Assembly (NCBI GenBank): GCA_027482985.1
Contig: JAIXVO010000511.1
Coordinates: forward strand, 1 to 5,262
Source: Cyanobacteriota bacterium
GTDB lineage: Bacteria; Cyanobacteriota; Cyanobacteriia; Leptolyngbyales; Leptolyngbyaceae
DNA length: 5,262 nucleotides
Reading direction: 5' to 3'
The notes below the pieces were generated by a model, which saw only the letters and a program-made list of their open reading frames with translations, did no database searches and was not told the origin of the DNA. Positions 1 through 5,262 of the stretch are shown in pieces. Position 1 is the first letter of the stretch, and each line of letters opens with the position of its first letter. The position numbers and the translations under genes were made by a program.

Positions 1-84
1 ACCCATCTGGGGGCGTTTGATGCCCAATGGCTGAAGTCTTCCCAAATTTTCTCGGTGAAAGCAGGGCAATTGTATGCACCGTGA
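1..84 (+). CDS. 3' end of an unidentified gene (partial)
   Basis: Frame 1 is open from the window edge to a TGA at 82-84 and would give the last 27 residues of a protein, ending in SVKAGQLYAP. The other two plus-strand frames hit stops within the first 35 bases. Codon choice (CTG, GCG, CAA, TTG, CCG) resembles that of purD in this window. The stop lies 13 bp before the stop of the convergent HTH-GrpE gene, a normal tail-to-tail arrangement. An open run of 27 codons is not significant by itself, and I do not recognise the family, so this is a tentative call. No terminator hairpin is visible between the two stops. Confidence 0.4.
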   Translation, partial: THLGAFDAQWLKSSQIFSVKAGQLYAP

Positions 85-97
85 TCGCGTCAACTGA

Positions 98-856
98 TTA
101 AGAATGACCAACTGGGCTAACTTTGGCGCGGTAGAGGAGTTTTTCACCCTGCCGATAGCCGGTGTAGCGGACTCGGACGCGATCGCCCGGATTCGCCGTC
201 CCCTCCAGCAGTTGATGAGATTGTGGGTCATAGGGAATTTCACTGCCGACTGGGGCGATCGCGATCATGCCCCACTGCTCTAGGAGGGCATCGATCGGGC
301 GCAGGAGGGGAATGAGTTTGACCGCAGGCGCTTGCGGATTTTGTTGGGCAGCATAGAGGGCTGTCGGCAATTGCAACAGCAAGGACTCAATTACCTGCAC
401 ACTCGCTTGCTGAAACTCCTGCCACAGTACCTCCCGTTGCTGAGACAGTTGGTGCTGGAGGCGATCGTATTCCTGCCGCAGTGTGGCTAGTTCCTGGCGA
501 TCGCTCGTCGCCGCCACATGCGCCTGCCCCGCGTTGGTTGCCTCGGCTAGACGTGCCAACGGCACGTCTCTACCAGCGCCTCCCTTTCTTTCCCTGCCTG
601 TCCCTGCCTGTCCCTGCCTTTCCCTCCCTGCCCCTGCCCCCAACGCCGCCATCACTTCCTCCACCGTCATCCCAAACACCCGACTCAGCTTGAGAACGGT
701 ATCCAGGCGGAGTGTTGCCCAATCGCCCGATCGCAGATGCCGCAGTTGTTTTTCAGAAATGCCGCTGGCTTGACTCAGGGCTTTGAAGCTGGACAAATGA
801 ACCTGTTGCATCAGGTGACGCAATTGGGCAGTGCGATCGCGGGGGGCGGCAGTCAT
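98..856 (-). CDS. HTH (XRE-like) - GrpE-like fusion protein
   Basis: This 252-residue protein has two recognisable parts. Residues about 8-70 form a Cro/C1-type helix-turn-helix: SFKALSQASGISEKQLRHLR covers the turn and recognition helix, followed by LRLDTVLKLSRVFGMTVEEV. Residues about 118-160 are a charged, heptad-like helix. Residues 181-247 match the end of GrpE: LIPLLRPIDALLEQWGM resembles the helix before the beta domain, and IPYDPQSHQL, PGD and GYRQGEKLLYRAKV match the GrpE pattern DPxxHQ...PG...GY...G..LRxAxV. GrpE is the nucleotide exchange factor of DnaK; whether this copy keeps that activity or acts as a regulator is inference. The linker (residues 73-117) is low-complexity Gly/Arg/Ala encoded by repeat DNA. 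The ATG at 854-856 has AGAGGT eight bases upstream. The gene follows the TPR gene by 12 bp. It should not be taken as the housekeeping grpE, because that protein lacks an HTH. Confidence 0.85.
   Translation of the reverse strand: MTAAPRDRTAQLRHLMQQVHLSSFKALSQASGISEKQLRHLRSGDWATLRLDTVLKLSRVFGMTVEEVMAALGAGAGRERQGQAGTGRERKGGAGRDVPLARLAEATNAGQAHVAATSDRQELATLRQEYDRLQHQLSQQREVLWQEFQQASVQVIESLLLQLPTALYAAQQNPQAPAVKLIPLLRPIDALLEQWGMIAIAPVGSEIPYDPQSHQLLEGTANPGDRVRVRYTGYRQGEKLLYRAKVSPVGHS
545..574. repeat. palindromic dispersed repeat inside the HTH-GrpE gene
   Basis: The arms agacgtgcc (549-557) and ggcacgtct (561-569) are perfect reverse complements around a 3-base aac loop. The symmetry extends imperfectly outward: ctacc follows the right arm, while the left flank ggct has diverged. 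On the coding strand the element begins GGTAGAGACGTGCC. I recall this as the core of a small dispersed palindrome common in filamentous cyanobacteria, but copy number cannot be checked here. The 30 bp are exactly ten codons (residues 95-104, GRDVPLARLA), so the element is carried in frame in the linker between the HTH and the GrpE-like part. Confidence 0.75.
581..640. repeat. six tandem 10-bp units (TCCCTGCCTG type) within coding sequence
   Basis: Six consecutive decamers start at 581, 591, 601, 611, 621 and 631. The units at 591 and 601 are identical TCCCTGCCTG, the unit at 611 differs by one base, and 591-619 is a perfect 10-bp periodic run. The outer units are diverged. Since 10 is not a multiple of 3, the period is restored every 30 bp, and the protein shows this as two similar ten-residue blocks, GAGAGRERQG (residues 73-82) and QAGTGRERKG (83-92). 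The present copy number leaves the reading frame open. Confidence 0.9.
622..641 (-). other. potential G-quadruplex motif on the coding strand/mRNA
   Basis: Read on the minus strand, 641 down to 622 contains G-tracts of 5, 4, 3 and 3 separated by CA, CA and A. This satisfies the usual rule of four G3+ tracts with loops of 1-7. Further GGG tracts follow every 10 bp down to 582-584, giving eight in total. Because this is the sense strand of the HTH-GrpE gene, the structure could form in the mRNA just after the HTH-coding part. The motif is plain in the sequence; folding in vivo is not shown. Confidence 0.6.
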
Positions 857-864
857 GCGGACAG

Positions 865-870
865 ACCTCT
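865..870 (-). promoter_or_regulatory. ribosome binding site of the HTH-GrpE gene
   Basis: On the minus strand AGAGGT lies eight bases before the ATG at 856-854. It overlaps the TAG stop of the upstream TPR gene (871-869), so ribosomes terminating there are well placed to reinitiate. This supports both the chosen start and translational coupling of the two genes. Confidence 0.7.
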
Positions 871-2296
871 ACTTGCCTGCTTGCTCGGCGGCTTTTTGAA
901 TTTGCGCCGTGAAGTATTCTTCCCGAAACTTGAGTTGGCGGGCGATGTCGCGGGCTCGCTCGAAGGCAGCGATCGCCTCCGAATATTGCTGCAACAGGAT
1001 ATTAATTTGCCCCAGTTGGTCGTAAGCGTCCATCATGCCGTAGGCGTTGTAAGCCTGCTGTTCGACATTCACGAGGAAAGTGTAAATCCGTTGGGCGGAA
1101 CTGAGGCGATTATTGATCCGATACATCACGCCTAATTTCTTCAACGCATCGCCTGCATCGGCCCATTGGGATTGGGGTTGCGCGGCCTGGTAAGCCAGTT
1201 GGTAATTGGCTTCTGCGCGATCGAGTTGACCCAGGGTTTGCTGATTATCGGCAATGCCCGTAATCAGGGCGGGAACAGGTTTGGGATCGTTAATCTGGCG
1301 ATAAAACTCGATTAACGCTTGTTGATAAAAAATGGCTTCTTTCGGTTGCTTGGCCTGATTGTGGACAAAGATCAGTTGGCTCAGGTACAGCGGTTGGTTG
1401 AACACATCCTGCCGTGCCTGCGATCGCTGCCACAGTTCGCGATACACTTTGGCGGCATTGGCATAGTCAAACCAGCCGAGGTGCAGTTGTCCGAGATTAA
1501 TTAAGGTCGCTTCCAGTTTCAAGTCATCGCCTGCCTGTCGGGCTGCTGCCAGCACTTGTTCAAATAACTGGGCGGCAATTTTGGGTAAGCGGACTTGCTG
1601 GTAGGCCAGCGCTAAGGCTTCTCCCAATTGCGATCGCTGGCTGGGGTCGAGCAATTCCGGCGGGGTTTTGTCGTCGGTGGGCAGTTGGGCGATCGGGGTT
1701 TCGATTTGTCGTCGAATCGCATCTAATCGCTGGGTAATATACCGCAACTGCTGATTATTATTTTGGCTCCAGGCAACATCGCCAATTCGCCCTAACGCCT
1801 GGACTTCGCCGATCAGGAAAGCCGCCACGCGCCGATACCGCAATTCCTGATTCCAGGCTTCGTAGGCACCCAGGGGATCATTCGCCTGCGATCGCTGCGC
1901 CCCAATCAGCGCCAATCGGTCTGCCGCTTGCACCAGTTCTTCCCGTTCGGCGGCGGTCAAAGGGCGCTCTTTATAGTCATAGGGAATTAATGGATCAGGG
2001 GGATCGGTGACTTCTAATGGGTTGGGTGGAAATTGATCTGGCAGAGGTTGTTTCTTCCGCGCGCTTGCCGGGGGTGTCGAAGGTTTGGCGGGGGTGGGCT
2101 GTACCGGGGGTTCTTTGCCCTCAGTAGGGAGCGTTGGGGCTGCGGAGGGAGTCGGGCTGGAGGGCGCGATCAGGCGCTCGCCGCGGGTCGGTGGGAGCGG
2201 ACTGGATTGCGCTTGAGCGGTGCCAGGGCTCAGTCCGAAGGTTGTCAGTGCCGCGATCGTGATCGTCCACTGTCTCATTTGCCAAACACCACTCAT
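869..2296 (-). CDS. exported tetratricopeptide-repeat protein
   Basis: The protein has 475 residues from the ATG at 2294-2296. Residues 1-29 look like a Sec signal peptide: R8, a hydrophobic stretch WTITIAALTTFGL, and an AQA cleavage site before Q30. There is no lipobox cysteine, so a periplasmic or secreted location is expected. Residues about 32-115 are rich in Pro, Thr and Ser and probably disordered. Residues about 116-223 are helical and include YEAWNQELRYRR and LGRIGDVAW, motifs I associate with a conserved cyanobacterial TPR family. Six TPR-like repeats follow at roughly 40-residue pitch (about 224, 263, 303, 343, 385 and 425), the last containing QYSEAIAAFERARDIA. No catalytic domain is visible, so it is probably a protein-binding scaffold; its partner is unknown. 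The frame stays open up to a TTG at 2360-2362, which I reject as start because it has no ribosome binding site and would bury the signal peptide. The gene is first in an apparent operon with the HTH-GrpE gene. Confidence 0.85.
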   Translation of the reverse strand: MSGVWQMRQWTITIAALTTFGLSPGTAQAQSSPLPPTRGERLIAPSSPTPSAAPTLPTEGKEPPVQPTPAKPSTPPASARKKQPLPDQFPPNPLEVTDPPDPLIPYDYKERPLTAAEREELVQAADRLALIGAQRSQANDPLGAYEAWNQELRYRRVAAFLIGEVQALGRIGDVAWSQNNNQQLRYITQRLDAIRRQIETPIAQLPTDDKTPPELLDPSQRSQLGEALALAYQQVRLPKIAAQLFEQVLAAARQAGDDLKLEATLINLGQLHLGWFDYANAAKVYRELWQRSQARQDVFNQPLYLSQLIFVHNQAKQPKEAIFYQQALIEFYRQINDPKPVPALITGIADNQQTLGQLDRAEANYQLAYQAAQPQSQWADAGDALKKLGVMYRINNRLSSAQRIYTFLVNVEQQAYNAYGMMDAYDQLGQINILLQQYSEAIAAFERARDIARQLKFREEYFTAQIQKAAEQAGK

Positions 2297-2304
2297 CCAT
2301 CCTT

Positions 2305-2309
2305 CTCCT
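2305..2309 (-). promoter_or_regulatory. ribosome binding site deciding the TPR gene start
   Basis: On the minus strand AGGAG lies eight bases before the ATG at 2296-2294. Starting there gives six residues, then MRQW and the hydrophobic core of the signal peptide. The other in-frame candidates, TTG at 2362 and ATG at 2278, have no comparable purine-rich site upstream. Confidence 0.7.
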
Positions 2310-2393
2310 GACCAAACAATCTGCCCACTTTGCACAGTCGCAGCCAACGTCTCTTTCGTCAAGACGGAGCGGCGGCATCACGGTTCCTCTATC

Positions 2394-2423
2394 CTTATAC
2401 CGATTTCTCGGTCGCTTTCCCAA
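2394..2423 (-). promoter_or_regulatory. candidate promoter of the TPR/HTH-GrpE operon
   Basis: On the minus strand TTGGGA (2423-2418) and TATAAG (2399-2394) are separated by 18 bases, a plausible sigma-70 type -35/-10 pair. Transcription would begin near 2387, leaving a leader of about 90 bases. The short inverted repeat accga/tcggt (2399-2412) lies between the two hexamers. This is prediction from consensus resemblance only. Confidence 0.35.
2399..2412. repeat. short inverted repeat in the divergent promoter region
   Basis: Five-base arms accga (2399-2403) and tcggt (2408-2412) flank tttc. It sits between the predicted -35 and -10 of the TPR operon and about 27 bases upstream of the predicted purD promoter, a position suitable for an operator. 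Arms this short arise often by chance, so the call is weak. Confidence 0.25.
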
Positions 2424-2438
2424 ATTCGCGCAGGAGCG

Positions 2439-2447
2439 TGACATAAT
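2439..2447 (+). promoter_or_regulatory. candidate extended -10 promoter of purD
   Basis: TGACATAAT contains CATAAT, five of six matches to the -10 consensus, preceded by TGn as in extended -10 promoters. No good -35 hexamer lies 16-18 bases upstream, which fits an extended -10 element. The start site would be near 2454, giving a leader of about 55 bases. Confidence 0.35.
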
Positions 2448-2493
2448 CTTGGATGCAATTAAAAAGATGGCGATGGCGCTGGATGTTGCAGCG

Positions 2494-2504
2494 AAGGAAT
2501 AGGA
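2494..2504 (+). promoter_or_regulatory. ribosome binding region of purD
   Basis: AAGGA (2494-2498) lies ten bases before the GTG start and AGGA (2501-2504) four bases before it. The first has the more usual spacing. An in-frame TAG at 2500-2502 rules out any earlier start. Confidence 0.55.
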
Positions 2505-2508
2505 TATC

Positions 2509-3801
2509 GTGAAGGTTTTGGTGATTGGAAATGGCGGGCGAGAACACGCGATCGCCTGGAAACTGTTGCAATCTCCCACTGTCCAGCAGGTGATTTGCGT
2601 CCCTGGCAATGGCGGCACTGCGACCACACCGCGTTGCCTCAACCTGGCGATGAATGCGCTCGACTTCGAAGGCATTGCCCGCTTTGCCCTGGTGAATGGG
2701 GTGGAATTGGTGGTAGTCGGTCCCGAAGCGCCGTTGGCAGCAGGGGCAACGGATTACTTGCAAAACCAGGGCTTGACCGTGTTTGGTCCCACGAAAATGG
2801 GAGCTCAAATCGAAGCCAGCAAAGCCTGGGCAAAAGATTTAATGCGAGAGGCCAATATTCCCACAGCGGCGGCGATGGTGTTTACCGAAGCCAGTGCGGC
2901 CCTCAGTTATGTGCAGCAGCAGGGCGCACCGATTGTGATCAAAGCCGATGGTCTGGCTGCCGGGAAGGGCGTGACGGTGGCAACGACGATCGCTGATGCC
3001 GAAGCCGCGATCGCGGATGCCTTTGGGGGCAAGTTTGGGGAAGCCGGACAGCGGGTGGTGATTGAAACCTGTTTGACGGGGCAGGAAGTGTCGGTATTAG
3101 CGGTGACGGATGGGCTCACAATTCGCCCCCTCCTCCCAGCGCAGGATCATAAGCGGATTGGCGACAGGGACACTGGGGCGAATACGGGCGGCATGGGTGC
3201 TTATGCGCCAGCACCGATCGCCACGCCAGCCCTCATGGATCGCATTCAGCAAGAAATTTTGGCACCCGCGATCGCCACCCTGCGCGCACGGGGGATTGAT
3301 TACCGGGGCGTGTTGTATGCAGGCTTGATGATTACCCCGGCAGGCGATCCGCTGGTAATTGAATTTAATTGTCGCTTTGGCGATCCCGAAACCCAGGTGG
3401 TGTTACCGCTGCTAGAAACGCCCTTAGCCGACTTGTTGCTGGCCTGTGCCGAACAACGGCTGGAAGCCTTCCCGCCCCTAGAATGGAAGACCGGAGCGGC
3501 GGCCTGTGTGGTGCTGGCGGCAGGGGGCTACCCCGAAGCTTACGAGAAAGGCAAGCCGATTACGGGCATTGAGCAGGCGGAAACCCAGGACGCGATCGTG
3601 TTTCATGCGGGTACCCAAAAACGGGGACAGGCGATCGTCACCGATGGTGGGCGAGTGTTGAATGTGGTGGCGACGGGTGATAGTTTAGCGACCGCGATCG
3701 CCCAGGCTTATGCCGCGATCAATGCAATTCAATTTGATGAGATGTATTATCGGCGAGACATCGGCGATCAGGCTAAACAACCCTCCTCCGAGCCAGCTTG
3801 A
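2509..3801 (+). CDS. purD: phosphoribosylamine-glycine ligase (GAR synthetase)
   Basis: This enzyme joins glycine to 5-phosphoribosylamine with ATP, the second step of de novo purine (IMP) synthesis, in the cytoplasm. At 430 residues it has the normal full length. The N-terminal domain begins MKVLVIGNGGREHA (GNGGREH at 7-13) and has GPEAPL at 71-76. The ATP-grasp part shows KADGLAAGKGV at 145-155 and TGANTGGMGAY at 222-232. IEFNCRFGDPETQ carries the likely metal ligands E285 and N287 and the family signature RFGDPETQ at 289-296. All expected motifs are intact. The start is GTG, fixed by an in-frame TAG three codons upstream and supported by the family's usual N-terminus. The last residues (DIGDQAKQPSSEPA) depart from the usual DIG(W/Y)RA ending. 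The gene appears monocistronic, divergent from the TPR operon and convergent with the membrane-protein gene. Confidence 0.97.
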   Translation: MKVLVIGNGGREHAIAWKLLQSPTVQQVICVPGNGGTATTPRCLNLAMNALDFEGIARFALVNGVELVVVGPEAPLAAGATDYLQNQGLTVFGPTKMGAQIEASKAWAKDLMREANIPTAAAMVFTEASAALSYVQQQGAPIVIKADGLAAGKGVTVATTIADAEAAIADAFGGKFGEAGQRVVIETCLTGQEVSVLAVTDGLTIRPLLPAQDHKRIGDRDTGANTGGMGAYAPAPIATPALMDRIQQEILAPAIATLRARGIDYRGVLYAGLMITPAGDPLVIEFNCRFGDPETQVVLPLLETPLADLLLACAEQRLEAFPPLEWKTGAAACVVLAAGGYPEAYEKGKPITGIEQAETQDAIVFHAGTQKRGQAIVTDGGRVLNVVATGDSLATAIAQAYAAINAIQFDEMYYRRDIGDQAKQPSSEPA

Positions 3802-3868
3802 AACCCATCGCAGGGCATCCAAGCTAACGGCTCCTGCGGTTCCCTGCTGGTTGCCCTTGAACACCTCA

Positions 3869-5262
3869 TCAAGAAGCAACTTTGCTGACTCGAATTACGG
3901 TCATCGTGAAAGCTACCGACCCTTCCTGAATGGGGCGCGTCGCAATCACTTGAGCCTGTAAACCCAGAGGCCGAAGGGTGGCTTGGGCTTGCTGTAAGGC
4001 ATCCAGTTGTTGCGACAGAATCACTACCTGCGGTGTTTGGGCAAATTTGGCCTGGAGCGCCTGCACTTGGTCAGGGGAGCCTGGTGCGGCTCCAATAGCC
4101 GGGAACTGTTCATTACCCACCTGAGCCGCTAACCCCATGCTCGAAATGGAGCGGTAAATTAGCGATTCGTCGTAGTTATACCAGAAGGTGGTTTGCACTT
4201 CTGGGTCGATCGCCTGTAGCCAGCGTTGCGCGGCGATCGTCGCTAAAAAGGCATCATGCCGCTGGTGCTGACTGGGGTAGAGGAGGCGCGGAGCAGCAGC
4301 ACCCAACGGCTGACTCCACAAGGCGACCGGACTTAAGGCAACAATCGAAACCCCATTGGCGACCAAAAAACTGGTCAACAGCCAGACGATCGCAGGCTTA
4401 ACCATTGGGATGCCGCGATCGCGCCAACGCCAACTGACTCCCGCCAACACGACCCACACGCTACTCAACCCCACCAGCAACCAGACCGCCTGATCACGCA
4501 GCAGTTCGGGTTGCAGCGGAAGGCGATAGGCCATCAGAGTCAGGCCAATGATCCCAGCGATCGCGGTGGCAAAGGCAAGCGGCGACAACCGTTGCAGGGG
4601 CGACTGGAGTTGGGTCAACTGTGCCCCGACCGCCAGAAACGTCGCTGGAATCAGGTAGCTAGTGTAGTAGTAATACTGAAACGTTGAGATCCGACCCAGT
4701 TCCAGCAAGAAGTACAGTCCAAAGCTGAGTAAAAAAAACCCATGCAGCCCCAGAGCCTGTCGATCCAGCGGCACACTCCGCTGCCAGCGACTGGTTAACA
4801 ACAGCGCCAGACTCGCGACTCCAGTTACCCCCAAAAAGATCAGCCAGGAGGCATTCGGCAAGACTTCCAGCAGATTGCCGTGCCACGGGCTATGGACGAC
4901 AAATAGCAGAGTGTTGACAGCATTTAAAGAGGATTGAAAAAAGAAAAACCGTTGATTGAAGCTATAGTTAATCGCGCCCAGACCGACGATGGTCGCCACC
5001 AGTCCCCCGATCGCCAGCAGCAAACTGCGCCCCAGCGGATGCGCGCGATCGCCCCGGTTGTAGTACAGGTAAAGCGCCAGTAGCGGTGGGGTCAAGGAAA
5101 TCCAGGTCAAATTCGAGAAAATCGTCAACCCACAACCGATTCCACTCAACACCGCCCACCGTTGCCAGTATTTAGCCTGGGTGGTGCGCACTGTGCAATA
5201 CGCGGTCAGGCTGTAGTAGGCGATGCCCGCACCGTCCACATAGTTCGAGCCGATGGCGTTCA
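3869..5262 (-). CDS. polytopic membrane protein, probable GT-C/GT39-type glycosyltransferase (5' partial)
   Basis: The frame is open from the window edge to a TGA at 3871-3869; the N-terminus lies beyond 5262. A GTG at 5239 is not the likely start, because codons before it (NAIGSNY) continue naturally into YVDGAGIAYYSLTAY. Numbering from that valine, about nine hydrophobic segments can be seen near 27-44, 44-60, 71-92, 131-149, 164-182, 188-207, 220-238, 250-268 and 281-305. A soluble tail of about 150 residues follows (310-456). This fits the C-terminal part of a GT-C-fold transferase, which uses a polyprenyl-phosphate sugar to glycosylate on the outer face of the membrane. The catalytic acidic residues of such enzymes lie in the first loops, outside this window, so family membership rests on topology and the YVDG-like stretch only. 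A different polytopic membrane family is possible. Confidence 0.7.
   Translation of the reverse strand, partial: NAIGSNYVDGAGIAYYSLTAYCTVRTTQAKYWQRWAVLSGIGCGLTIFSNLTWISLTPPLLALYLYYNRGDRAHPLGRSLLLAIGGLVATIVGLGAINYSFNQRFFFFQSSLNAVNTLLFVVHSPWHGNLLEVLPNASWLIFLGVTGVASLALLLTSRWQRSVPLDRQALGLHGFFLLSFGLYFLLELGRISTFQYYYYTSYLIPATFLAVGAQLTQLQSPLQRLSPLAFATAIAGIIGLTLMAYRLPLQPELLRDQAVWLLVGLSSVWVVLAGVSWRWRDRGIPMVKPAIVWLLTSFLVANGVSIVALSPVALWSQPLGAAAPRLLYPSQHQRHDAFLATIAAQRWLQAIDPEVQTTFWYNYDESLIYRSISSMGLAAQVGNEQFPAIGAAPGSPDQVQALQAKFAQTPQVVILSQQLDALQQAQATLRPLGLQAQVIATRPIQEGSVAFTMTVIRVSKVAS

Larger units (their letters stand above)
179..5050. repeat. HIP1 octamers (GCGATCGC), 15 dispersed copies
   Basis: Exact GCGATCGC palindromes start at 179, 255, 497, 833, 969, 1420, 1630, 1888, 2548, 3007, 3268, 3694, 4415, 4557 and 5043, about one per 350 bp. 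All lie within genes. Such density is a known hallmark of many cyanobacterial genomes and is the main evidence for the organism's identity. Confidence 0.95.

Noticed and set aside
545..640. Decamer units and palindrome as a CRISPR array or a mobile insertion sequence
   Set aside because: There are no unique spacers between units, and no transposase or target-site duplication is visible; the region is translated in frame.
481..773. Plus-strand open frames rich in Pro/Ser/Leu (481-693 and 483-773)
   Set aside because: They are antisense readings of the C-rich decamer repeat and linker of the HTH-GrpE gene, with no recognisable domain; the minus-strand frame has clear family motifs.
2070..2110. 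G-rich tracts opposite the Pro-rich segment of the TPR gene as a second quadruplex
   Set aside because: There are four G-tracts, but one gap is 15 bases, too long for the standard motif; they follow from Pro codons on the other strand.
2121..2808. Minus-strand open frames running across the TPR 5' end, the intergenic region and the start of purD
   Set aside because: They overlap well-supported coding sequence in other frames, lack a credible start and resemble no family.
3802..3868. Possible terminator between the convergent purD and membrane-protein genes
   Set aside because: The best pairing is cgcagg (3810-3815) with cctgcg (3833-3838) across a 17-base loop, with no T-run on either side, so it is not a credible intrinsic terminator.

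Overview
The window looks like chromosomal DNA from a cyanobacterium. The octamer GCGATCGC (HIP1) occurs 15 times in 5.26 kb, the encoded proteins read as cyanobacterial families, and a palindrome of the GTAGAGACGTGCC type, which I recall as a small dispersed repeat of filamentous cyanobacteria, sits inside one gene. The genus cannot be fixed from this sequence; a Leptolyngbya-like or other HIP1-rich filamentous lineage is a guess.

Layout, left to right. Bases 1-84 are probably the 3' end of a plus-strand gene of unknown function, which meets the next gene tail to tail. Bases 98-856 (minus) encode a 252-residue protein joining an XRE/Cro-like helix-turn-helix to a C-terminal GrpE-like domain. 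The linker between them is built from repeat DNA: six 10-bp units (581-640), a G-quadruplex-capable stretch (622-641) and a 30-bp palindromic element (545-574). Just upstream, in the same direction and 12 bp away, lies an exported TPR protein (869-2296, minus). The two genes look like one operon, with the grpE-like ribosome binding site overlapping the TPR stop codon. A 212-bp divergent intergenic region (2297-2508) follows. It carries candidate promoters for the TPR operon and for purD (2509-3801, plus), which encodes phosphoribosylamine-glycine ligase of purine synthesis. After a 67-bp convergent gap comes a polytopic membrane protein (3869 to beyond 5262, minus; N-terminus outside the window), probably a GT-C/GT39-type glycosyltransferase.

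The genes do not form a single pathway. purD is an ordinary housekeeping gene and the membrane protein is probably a separate envelope gene. The unusual unit is the TPR/HTH-GrpE pair: an exported repeat protein co-expressed with a predicted DNA-binding, DnaK-cofactor-like cytoplasmic protein. The interdomain linker of the latter contains a 10-bp tandem repeat, a period not divisible by three, so a copy-number change could in principle switch the GrpE half out of frame.
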